64,000 nt of DNA from Marivibrio halodurans. Lineage in GTDB: Bacteria > Pseudomonadota > Alphaproteobacteria > UBA8366 > Aestuariispiraceae. Each line of letters starts with the position of its first letter. Position 1 is the first letter of the stretch. The stretch covers positions 1 through 64,000 of the forward strand of contig NZ_JAGMWN010000012.1 in NCBI RefSeq assembly GCF_017963645.1, written 5' to 3'. The notes under the pieces were generated by a model that was given only the letters and a program-made list of their open reading frames with translations, was not told where the DNA came from and searched no databases. Shown here one piece after another: positions 19,166 through 27,900 of this stretch. The position numbers and the translations under genes are program-made.

Positions 19166-19288
19166 TGCATGATGGGTCGATATGGAACCGCCCGAGATTG
19201 CCTTATGCGAGTTTATACCGGAAAAAACGCGCGGAGGCGGTTCGCATCGTCAAGCGACCGCGACACGATCCGGAAGCGCGGCGATATG

Positions 19289-20212
19289 TCAGACGCCGGA
19301 TATCTCCCCCTCTCCTCCCAATGAATCGGTAAGCCAGGTCCCGAGGAGCTGGGCTTCCGCGCTGAGCGGCCGGTCCGCGCGGCGTACCAGGAAATATGCC
19401 CCGGGCGAGGCAATCTCCGCGTCCGTCAACCGCGCGAGGCGTCCGGCCTCCAACAACCCACCCACCATCGAGTGCCAGCCGAGCAGCGCCCCCTGCCCGT
19501 CCAGCGCCGCCTCCACCGCGATGGAATAGCTGTTGATTCGGTTAAGGCGCAGCGGCCGTGCCGGCGCGCCCGCCGCGCGCATCCATTCCGGCCAGCCGAG
19601 CCACCCTTCCTCCATCACGCCGCCGATATCGATGAGGGGCAGGCGGGCGACATCGTCCAGCGTCTCGACCGGGCCCTGTTCCGCCACGAATTCCGGAGCC
19701 GCGACGGGATAGATCCGGTCGGCGAAGAGCATCCGGCTCTCCAGCCCCGGCCATTGCCCCTGCCCGAACCGCACGGCCAGGTCGACCCGCTGCCGCGTCA
19801 GGTCGATCGTGAAGTCTGAAATGACGTGATGCAGCTTCAGTTCCGGATAGGTGCGCCAGAAATCATGCAGCCTCGGCACCAGCCAGAAGCGCGCGACGGA
19901 GGACGTGCTGCCGATCGTCACCTGCTCCCCCACCGGACCGCGAAGGCCGCGCGCCGCGCCCGCCATGCCGGCGAAGGCGGCGGACACGGCATCGTGGAAG
20001 GCCTCGCCCTCCTCCGTCATGACGACACGTCGATGCAATCGGCGGAAGAGCGGCCGACCGAACCATTCCTCCAGCCGCCTGATCTGACGGCTGACCGCCG
20101 CGGGCGTGACGTTCAACTCCCCGGCCGCGTCCTTGAAGCTGAGCCGCCGGGCCGCCGCCTCGAACGCGGCGACGGCACTGAGCGGCGGAAGGTCGTGGGG
20201 GCTCTTTGACAT
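19289..20212 (-). CDS. LysR-family transcriptional regulator (GcvA-like)
   Basis: 307 aa. The N-terminal winged HTH reads PPLSAVAAFEAAARRLSF, KDAAGELNVTPAAVSRQIRRLE, and FRRLHRRVVMTEEG, the GcvA/AmpR-like subtype. The rest is a periplasmic-binding-like effector domain (VTIGSTSSVARFWLVPRL, LHHVISD, DLAVRFGQGQWPGL). It is divergent from the Rieske oxygenase gene with about 110 bp between the starts. That is the classical arrangement for a LysR activator of its neighbour. The effector may therefore be the oxygenase substrate, which is inference. Confidence 0.92.
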   Translation of the reverse strand: MSKSPHDLPPLSAVAAFEAAARRLSFKDAAGELNVTPAAVSRQIRRLEEWFGRPLFRRLHRRVVMTEEGEAFHDAVSAAFAGMAGAARGLRGPVGEQVTIGSTSSVARFWLVPRLHDFWRTYPELKLHHVISDFTIDLTRQRVDLAVRFGQGQWPGLESRMLFADRIYPVAAPEFVAEQGPVETLDDVARLPLIDIGGVMEEGWLGWPEWMRAAGAPARPLRLNRINSYSIAVEAALDGQGALLGWHSMVGGLLEAGRLARLTDAEIASPGAYFLVRRADRPLSAEAQLLGTWLTDSLGGEGEISGV

Positions 20213-20324
20213 TACTTGAAGTTACCCGATACATGTGAATTTGTCAGCTTTACGCGCATTCCAATTTCAGATGAAAGTCATCGGACAGCCGCGCCTCGCT
20301 ACCATTGCAGGAGGTGAGAGGGAC

Positions 20325-21554
20325 ATGACCGATATAGTGCGAACCGAAACAATACTGACTTCGGACAAATTAAACGTACTTCATCTCGCCTTGGAATCCG
20401 TTTCGGCCGAGGGCGGCACGGTCGGCCTGCCGAACGCCTGCTACACCGACGACGAGACCATGGAACGCGAACGCGATACCGTTTTCGCGAAGCACTGGGC
20501 GGGCCTGGGCTTCACCGCCGACATCGCCAAGCCCGGTGATTGCTTTCCGATCGATTTTCTCGGACAGCCGTTGCTGATGGTGCGGGACAAGGGCGGCGGG
20601 GCCCGTGTCTTCCACAATGTGTGCAGCCACCGGGGAATGATCCTCGTCGAGAAGGCGGGGCCCAGCAAGGGCGTGCTGCGATGCCGCTATCATAGCTGGG
20701 CCTACGACCTGGAAGGGCGGCTGAGGCGGACTCCCTATGTCGGCGGGGCGGGTCAGGACACGCACCCGGATTTCGACCCGACCTGCCACGGCCTGCGCGA
20801 GGTGCGCGCCCATGAGTGGTTGGGCGTCGTCTGGATCAATCTCGACGGCATGGCCCCGCCCTTCGAGGTGGCGAACGACCGTATCCTGGCGCGCTGGCGC
20901 GAATTCGCCGACGCACCGCTCGTCCATACGGGCGAGGACTGCCGCCTGACCTTTGAATTGGCGACCAATTGGAAGCTCGCGATCGAGAATTATTGCGAGG
21001 CCTATCACCTGCCCTGGGTTCACCCGGCGCTTAATAGCTATTCGCGGATCGAGGATCACTACAATATCGTCGAACCCGGCCATTTCTCCGGCCAGGGATC
21101 GACAGTCTACAATCCGATCCTGTCGCCCGACGGGCGCAAGTTCCCCGCCCTGCCGAACCTGAGCGCGACATGGGATACGGGTGCGGAATATGTCTCGCTC
21201 TATCCCAATGTCATGCTGGGCGTGCATCGGGACCATTGCTACGCCATCGTCGTTCTACCCGACGGGCCGACCCGATGCCGCGAGCGGCTGTGCCTGCATT
21301 ATTTCGACGAGGCGGTGCGCGATCCCGACTATGCCGAATTGCGCCTGACCAACCAGCGTACCTGGTCGCAGGTCTTCATGGAGGATGTCTTCGCGGTCGA
21401 AGGCATGCAGAAGGGCCGTGCCTCCCCCGGTTTCGGCGGTGGCGTCTTCACGCCGGTGATGGACCCGCCGACGCGGTGCTTCCACGTCTGGACGGCCCAA
21501 ACGATGCTGGACGGCCCGCGCGGACGGGAAGCGGCACGCGCCGCGGCGGAATAG
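20325..21554 (+). CDS. Rieske non-heme iron oxygenase, alpha subunit, quaternary-amine type
   Basis: 409 aa from the ATG at 20325 (GGAGG 10 nt upstream; an upstream in-frame ATG at 20235 lacks a site). The Rieske cluster ligands are CSH (C100, H102) and CRYH (C120, H123). The catalytic iron region reads NWKLAIENYCEAYHLPWVH with His228 and His233, and a later EDVFAVEGMQ segment. The residue that bridges the two metal centres is Glu225 instead of the common Asp. In the family, Glu at this site is associated with carnitine/betaine-type monooxygenases such as CntA. The enzyme probably demethylates or cleaves a quaternary ammonium compound and needs a separate reductase, which is not in the window. 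Regulated probably by the divergent LysR gene. Confidence 0.85.
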   Translation: MTDIVRTETILTSDKLNVLHLALESVSAEGGTVGLPNACYTDDETMERERDTVFAKHWAGLGFTADIAKPGDCFPIDFLGQPLLMVRDKGGGARVFHNVCSHRGMILVEKAGPSKGVLRCRYHSWAYDLEGRLRRTPYVGGAGQDTHPDFDPTCHGLREVRAHEWLGVVWINLDGMAPPFEVANDRILARWREFADAPLVHTGEDCRLTFELATNWKLAIENYCEAYHLPWVHPALNSYSRIEDHYNIVEPGHFSGQGSTVYNPILSPDGRKFPALPNLSATWDTGAEYVSLYPNVMLGVHRDHCYAIVVLPDGPTRCRERLCLHYFDEAVRDPDYAELRLTNQRTWSQVFMEDVFAVEGMQKGRASPGFGGGVFTPVMDPPTRCFHVWTAQTMLDGPRGREAARAAAE

Positions 21555-21584
21555 CAACGCCGGAACGCGTACCCGGCCGGCGGT

Positions 21585-23612
21585 TCAAGCGGCGCGCAGA
21601 CTATAAACCTTCTGCGCGCCGAACTTCTTGGCGAGCGCCATGTTGCCGATATATTCGATCGCCCAGGGTTGATCGTCGAGCCTGGCGGCCCCGCCTTCCT
21701 GCGTCGCCTCCGCCGTCAGCAGGGCAGCATATTGTTCCGAGCAATAGACTTGCCCCGGCACCGTGACGGGCTCGATCCGCGCCGCCCGGTTGACATGGCC
21801 GCCATAGAAATTCGGCCGGCCGGTCAGCGGATCGATCTCGCGATAGGCCGGTCCGGCATGGAGCGCGATGCGCAGATCCAGCTCCGCCGCCGGACCGGTG
21901 AGCCGCCCGCGCGCCGCGCGGATCGCCGCCTGCAGGGCCAGCGCATAGCGCGCCATTTCCGCCGCCGTGTCCGTGACCGCGAAGATCGCATCCCCCCAGG
22001 TGTTGAGGAAGACGGGCGTCGGCGCGTCATCGAGCCCTTCCGCCACATGGGTCAGGAAGCGGACGAAATCCGGCACATGTTCCTCATGGATTTTGGAAAA
22101 GCCGACGACATCCGCGAAAAGCAGCGCCTGGATGCCGCGTTGGCCGGTGCGTGCCTCTTCCGGGCTTGGCGCCGGGGCCTTGGCGAGCGCATCGAGCAGC
22201 CCCGTATCGGACGGCGGCGTCCCGTCCGGCGCGCGCAAGGCCGTCAAATTGATCATGCGCAGCCGTCCCGTCGGCGCCCAAAGCGCGGTCATGTCCGCCG
22301 TGCCGCCGACCAGGCGCGTCGGCGTCCCGTCCCAGAGCGACACCAGATAGGGGGCGGTGCCCAGCAGGTCCGCCCGCAATTCCGCCATGCCGGCCATGAC
22401 CTGCGCGCCATAGCGGAACAGGATATCGTCGCCCAGATGCTTCTCCGTCGTGGCGTAACTCACCGTGTTGGCGAGCTTCATGATATTGTCGAACCGCTTG
22501 ATCCAGTGCGGCCCCGCGGCCGCGACCGATGCCTCGACGAAATCCGCGCGCGCGAAGGGAAGGACGATATTGACCTCCGCCCCGCGCTCCGCCAACGCCT
22601 CCAGGAACAGGATATCGCCGCCCTGCGCCGCCGCCGCATAACCGATGCGGCAGTCGATTTCCTCCAGCTTCGCCGCGATCGCCGCCTTCGCCGCGCGCTC
22701 GCACCCCGCCGGGAAGCGCGCGGACGGCCGATCCGGCGCGTCGATCATATGGCCGGTGAAGAGCGCGATCGCCGGCGGGCATACCGCCGCGCGCACGGCC
22801 TCCGGCACCGCGAGGCCGCGCGCCGCCAATTGATCAAGGCGCCGATTGAGTTGCGCCGCCCCGTCGCTCGTCGGCGGGTCGCTCGCCATCAGGGCCACCG
22901 CCTCGGCGGGCGCGCCCGCGATCAACAACGCCTCGACGGAGGGCGGCGGTGCGCCCGCCGCCTCCGCCTTGGCGAGCGCCGCGCGGGCAAGCGCCTCCGC
23001 GCGCCCGCTCTCCCCCGTTAGATAAACCGCGACCGCCGCCAGCGCGCCGAGGTCCGGCCGATCGGTCAGGCGCCACCCATCCTCCAGTACATCGCGCGCG
23101 CGGGCGAGTTCCTCCTCGCCCCCCTCGCGCGACCATAGCGTCAGATGCAGCCGGCCGAGCAGCGCGAAGGACGCCCCATCGCTTCCGTCCGACGCCCGGG
23201 ACAGGCCCGCCTCCGCCATCGCCTGCATGGCGGAAGCGAGGCCGGAGATCGCGTCGAGCGCCGCGTCGTCCGGCGCATCCGCCTTCGGGTCGATCGCGCG
23301 CATCACCTCGACCATTCGGTCATAGGCCGCGCGCACCCGGGGATTATTGCGTACCAGCGCGGCCTCCAGCGGCGCGGCCAGACGCTTCGCCTCCCCGAAG
23401 GCACCGGCGCTCAAGGCGGCCTCCGCGCCGAGGCGCTGAAGTTCCCGGTCGGCCGGAAAGCGTTCCAGGCCGGTACGCGCCAGATCATGCGCGACAAAAT
23501 ATTGACCGTCGCGGATCAAGACGCGCACGGCGCGCTCGAAATCGTCCGCCTCGTAACTGGACGGATCGAGGCCATGGCCCGCCAGCGCGGCCAGCATATC
23601 GGAATCGCTCAT
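21585..23612 (-). CDS. Class III nucleotide cyclase with N-terminal TPR-like and Rossmann-like regions
   Basis: 675 aa, soluble. Residues 1-300 are Ala-rich alpha-helical repeats of TPR/TRAFs-binding type. Residues about 300-480 include GHMIDAPDR and GGDILFLEALAERGAEVNIVLPF, a Rossmann-like segment resembling SLOG or similar nucleotide-sensor domains (uncertain). Residues 493-675 are a class III cyclase catalytic domain: first metal Asp501 (LLFADVVGFSKI), second metal Asp541 (NTWGDAIF), transition-state Asn608/Arg612 (HVNRAAR). All catalytic residues seem present, so it should make cAMP or cGMP. GAGGAG precedes the ATG. It is the last gene of the operon with the STAND protein and binding protein (47-bp gap). 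Confidence 0.88.
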   Translation of the reverse strand: MSDSDMLAALAGHGLDPSSYEADDFERAVRVLIRDGQYFVAHDLARTGLERFPADRELQRLGAEAALSAGAFGEAKRLAAPLEAALVRNNPRVRAAYDRMVEVMRAIDPKADAPDDAALDAISGLASAMQAMAEAGLSRASDGSDGASFALLGRLHLTLWSREGGEEELARARDVLEDGWRLTDRPDLGALAAVAVYLTGESGRAEALARAALAKAEAAGAPPPSVEALLIAGAPAEAVALMASDPPTSDGAAQLNRRLDQLAARGLAVPEAVRAAVCPPAIALFTGHMIDAPDRPSARFPAGCERAAKAAIAAKLEEIDCRIGYAAAAQGGDILFLEALAERGAEVNIVLPFARADFVEASVAAAGPHWIKRFDNIMKLANTVSYATTEKHLGDDILFRYGAQVMAGMAELRADLLGTAPYLVSLWDGTPTRLVGGTADMTALWAPTGRLRMINLTALRAPDGTPPSDTGLLDALAKAPAPSPEEARTGQRGIQALLFADVVGFSKIHEEHVPDFVRFLTHVAEGLDDAPTPVFLNTWGDAIFAVTDTAAEMARYALALQAAIRAARGRLTGPAAELDLRIALHAGPAYREIDPLTGRPNFYGGHVNRAARIEPVTVPGQVYCSEQYAALLTAEATQEGGAARLDDQPWAIEYIGNMALAKKFGAQKVYSLRAA

Positions 23613-23659
23613 CGAAAAATCTCCTCCCCCTCGCCGCGCCGTCCGCGCGCCTCTAGAGC

Positions 23660-24916
23660 CTAACGCATCGACCGGGGCGGCGCCGGATAAACCACCGTGT
23701 CCCAGGCCCAGTTCGCCGGCGCCACGATCTGAAACCGCCCATCGCGGATCTGATAGAACAGCATCGGTTTCGCCACGTTCCGGCCGGTCTCGTCGAACCG
23801 AATTTCGCCGAACAACGTCTCCAGATTGGTTTCGGCGAGGGCCGCGCGCACCGCGTCGCGCTCCAGCGTCCCCGCCCGTTCGATCGCATCGGCCAGGACC
23901 AGCACGGCGGCACTCGACTGGGCCGCCTGATAGGTCACGGGCCGACCGGTCTTCTCCTCGTAGAAGAAGGCATATTCATTGGCCGTGCCGAACCACCGGT
24001 CGCGATAGCTGAGATACCGGTCCCATTGGGTGCCGCAGATCAGATAATCGCGCGCCGCCGGGGGACGATCGGCCAGGGCCGCCGGATCGCAATGGGTCAT
24101 CGCCACCAGCGGCAGATAGATCCCCGCCGCATGCAGCGCATCGACCGCCGCCGTGCTGCCGGCCGAGAAGCCGGAGAACAACAGCGCATCCGCCCGCGCC
24201 GCTTCCGCCGCCTTGAGGATCGCGGGAAGGTTCGAGAAATCCTCCGCCAAGACCTCGTCGACCGCGATGGTCATGCCCCAGCGCATCAGTTCGTCGAGCA
24301 CGCCGTCGCGAATCTCCTGCGTGCCGGCATTGCCGAGAAAGGCGAGCGCGATGCGCGCCTCCGCCGGATCGCGCCCCACCGCCAACAGTTCCTTGCCGAT
24401 CAGATCGACCGTGCCGGCGAGATATTGCCGCGAGGTGGAGGGTACGGCGAACAGGTTCCGGCGGCCCTGATCGAACAGGAAGCTCGCCGTGCCGTTGGAG
24501 ATCACGACCGGCATGTCGGCCGCCTCGGCGACGGCGGCGACGCTCTCGCTCAGCCCCGAGCTATAGGGGCCTAGGAGGAAATCGACCCCATCCTCCTCGA
24601 TCAGCGCGCGGGTCGCGGCCGTGGCGCCCGCCGTATCCGATTCATCGTCCCGGAAGGCCAGGGCGAAGCGCGCGCGCCGCCCGTCCGCGAGGGCGATGCC
24701 GCCCGCCTCGTTCACGGTTTCCACCACCAGGGCGTAACCGTCGATCACCTCGCGCGAGATGGCGGCGAAGCGTCCGCTTTCGGAGATCGCGGCGCCGAGC
24801 GTGACGGTAACCGTCCCGTCCGTCTGCGCGCGCGCCGCGCCACCGGCGAACGACAGGGCGCCCCCCATCGCCAAACCGATGACCAAAAGGATCGGAAGAA
24901 GCCGGCGCGCCCTCAT
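23660..24916 (-). CDS. Periplasmic Leu/Ile/Val-type ligand-binding protein (type I fold)
   Basis: 418 aa. A signal peptide (core LLPILLVIGLAMGGALSF, cleavage near ARA-QTDG) precedes a type I periplasmic-binding fold of the LivK/Peripla_BP_6 family: VTLGAAISESGRFAAISRE, GIALADGRR, LLGPYSSGLSES, VISNGTASF, LAFLGNAG, and YQAAQSSAAVLVLADAIERAGT. The ATG at 24916 overlaps the stop of the STAND gene (ATGA) and has a strong GGAGGAGG site. No permease or ABC ATPase lies nearby. It probably acts as a periplasmic receptor for the system encoded around it and not for import. Ligand unknown; the family binds branched amino acids, amides and many other small molecules. Confidence 0.9.
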   Translation of the reverse strand: MRARRLLPILLVIGLAMGGALSFAGGAARAQTDGTVTVTLGAAISESGRFAAISREVIDGYALVVETVNEAGGIALADGRRARFALAFRDDESDTAGATAATRALIEEDGVDFLLGPYSSGLSESVAAVAEAADMPVVISNGTASFLFDQGRRNLFAVPSTSRQYLAGTVDLIGKELLAVGRDPAEARIALAFLGNAGTQEIRDGVLDELMRWGMTIAVDEVLAEDFSNLPAILKAAEAARADALLFSGFSAGSTAAVDALHAAGIYLPLVAMTHCDPAALADRPPAARDYLICGTQWDRYLSYRDRWFGTANEYAFFYEEKTGRPVTYQAAQSSAAVLVLADAIERAGTLERDAVRAALAETNLETLFGEIRFDETGRNVAKPMLFYQIRDGRFQIVAPANWAWDTVVYPAPPRSMR

Positions 24917-27900
24917 CGTCCCTCCTCCACATCGAGGAAATAGCGGTCCCGCTCCACCGGACCGAGCGGCCGGTCGCGGCGTTGGCGCGCGTGGGCGACG
25001 AGCGAGCGAGTATCCGGGAAGACCGGTGCGAGAAGAAGCGTGCCGTCGTCCAGCCCCGCCGCGACCGTGTGTCCCGTGGGATCCAACGCCGCCTCGCTGA
25101 CCGCATGGTCGCTCTCCACCGGGCGGGCCAGTTCGACACCGCTCGCCGTGTCCCAGAGCCGGACCGTCCCGTCCGAGGATGCGGTCAGGAGCCGCCCGCC
25201 TTCCGCGTCGAAGGACAGCCCCTCCACCGCCCCGCCATGGCCGGCGAAAGCCGCGCGCTGATAGCCGGTGCGGGTGTCCCACAGATTGACCGTCCCCCCT
25301 TCCCCGCCGGCCGCGATCGACCCGCCGGCCGGCGCGAAGGCCAGATGATAGACCGCGCGCGATCCGCCGAGCCGCAGCACCGCCGAGCCGTCGGCCGCGT
25401 CCCACAGCACGATCCGTCCATCGGCCGACGCCGTCGCGACCTGCCCGCCGTCCGGCGCGAACAGGGCCGACGTCACCGGCGCGGCGTCGGACGCCTCCCC
25501 GCCGGGAGCGAGCCGGACGGCGGTCCAACCAGCCGACTCCCCAGTCGCATCCCCAATCGCATCCCCAGTCGCGCGCCCAGCGGCCTCATCCGCGCCATCC
25601 CCCTCACTACGATGCCAAAGACGCGCGGTCCCATCGGCCGAGGCGCTGACGAGGCGCGCGCCGTCGGGCGACCAGGCGACCCGCCGCACGGCCGCCTCGT
25701 GCCCGGCAAGCGTCGCGCGTAGCGCGCCGTCCCGGGCCGAGAAGAGCCGGACGGTTCCATCATCCGATGCGGTCGCGAGCGTCGCGCCGTCCGGCGCGAA
25801 GGCGATGTCGCGGACATCGTCCGTATGGCCGTAGAGGACCGCCAGCGCCTCCCCCGTCGCCGCGTCCCAAAGGCGCGCCGCGCGATCTTGACCGGCGGTC
25901 GCCAGACGCGCGCCATCCGGCGAGAGTTCCAGCATATGGACCCGCCCCTCATGCGCGGCGACACGCCACCCCGGATCATTCGCCGACGCGTCCCCGCCCG
26001 TGAAGGCTTCCGGCAGGTCCCATCGCGCCAGCCTCCCTTGTCGGTCGGCCGCGAACAGGACGCCGCCATCGGCCGAGAAGACGAGCCGGTCGGCCGAGCC
26101 CGCCATGCGTCCGAACAAGCGCGCCGCGCCGCCATTCATCGTCCCCTCCGCGCGCCAACGCCGAAGCCTCCCGTCGCGCGCACCGGTCAGGACATGCCGC
26201 CCATCGGCGGAGAAGAGCGCCCGGGTCAGCCCATCCTCCGAGCGCAGGGTGGCGAGCGGCCGGCCCGTCACGGTCCACAAACGCACCGTCCCGCCCGCAT
26301 CGGCAGTCAGCGCACGGAGGCCGTCGCCCGCGAAGTCGACCGAAACCACGCGCGCGTCGCTCGTCGCGTCGCTCAGAACCGCGATCTGCCGGCCCGTCGG
26401 CCCATGCCAAAGAATGGCCTTGCCGTCGCGATCCCCGCTCAACAACGCGCCGCCGTCCGACGAATAGGCAAGCGCCGTCACCGAGCGGCCATGCCCGACC
26501 ATCCGCGACAAGGGTCGCCCGTCGATCCCATCCACCTGCAACACCGCGCCGTCCCGGGTGCCGAGCGCGACGCGCGCGCCGTCCGGGGTAATCGCCATCG
26601 CGGTGATACCGCTTTCCGCCACGGACACGAAACGGGGGGGCTGTCCCGCCCCGGGCCAGAACACGACACGGCCCGAGAGATCCGCCGCGATCCACCCACC
26701 CGCCGGATGCGCGACCAGGGCGGAGAAACGGTCGCCGCCCGTGCGGACGCGCGCCAGGATCTCCCCCGTCTCCACCCGCGAGACGGCGAGTGTCCCGTCC
26801 CAGCCGGCGCTGGCGATATCGCCGCCGGTCGCGTCGAAGGCGAGACCCGCGATCGGCCCCGCATGCGCCGCGATCGTCGCGACCAAGGCGCCATCGGACG
26901 CGCGCCAGAGCGCGATGGCGCCGTCCGCCGCCGCCGTCGCGATCCGCCGCCCGTCGGAAGAGATCGCGGCATCCGTCAACCGCCCGCCGCGCGGATCGAG
27001 CGCGAAGACGGGCCGTTCCCCGTGCCCCGCGTTCCAGACCAGCGCGCGGCCATCGGCGCCGACGCTGACCATGCGGATGCGGTCGGGCGCGACGCGGATC
27101 GATTCCACCGCCGCGTCGTGTCCCGGCAGCCGGTCATTGCCCCGGAAGCGGCGCAATGCGTGGTAAAGCGCCGATTCCGCCTCCGCCACATAGGGGCGTT
27201 CCGGCCGGTCGAAATCCGAAGGCAGGGCGGCGAGCGCAAGTTCGAGCGCGGTTCGGAAATCGCCCGCATTCGCCCGTTCCCGACTGATCCGAGCCAGGAA
27301 TTGGGATTGCTTGCGCAGCACGCGCTCGGTCTGCTTCTCCGCCCGGAGCAGCGCGACCTCCGCCGCCTCGCGCGCGGCCTCGGTGCGGCGCGCCTGGAAG
27401 GCGGTGGCGCGCGCCAGGGTCTCGGCCTCCTCCCGCGCGGTCTCGGCGTCGCGGGCGCGTGACTCGGCGACGGCGCGTTGCGCCTCGGCTTCCTTCTGCC
27501 CGCTATAGCCGAGCCACCCGCCCGCCGCCGCGACGAGCGCGAGCCCCGCCATCGCGACCGCCAGCATGCGGGTCCGCTTCAATTTGCGGCGCTGGGCCTC
27601 GGCCGCCTCTTCCTGACGGTGCTGGAACGCGGCATAGGAGGCCTCGATATAGGCGATGGTGGCCTCGTCCAGATCCTCGCGCCGCCCACGCAGAAGATCG
27701 CGGGCATCGAACAGCGGCTTGCCTTCCGACAACAGGAGATCGGGGCTTTCCCCCTCTTCCCGCCAATGGGATGCCTGATCGGCGATGCGCGCGCGCAGCC
27801 GCAGGAAATCCTTATCCGCCTGTAGCCAGACCGCCAACCGGGGCCAGCGCGTCAACAGCGCCTCATGCGCGACGCGCACATGGCTCTCGCCGCCCTCCCC

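Noticed and set aside
21585-24916. ABC importer for branched amino acids around the LivK-type protein
   Set aside because: No permease or ATPase gene lies in the operon or its flanks; the neighbours are a STAND NTPase and a cyclase.
24917-25528. N-terminal extension of the periplasmic binding protein to 622 aa
   Set aside because: The extension lies inside the STAND gene in another frame. The ATG at 24916 has a strong ribosome site and a signal peptide directly after it.
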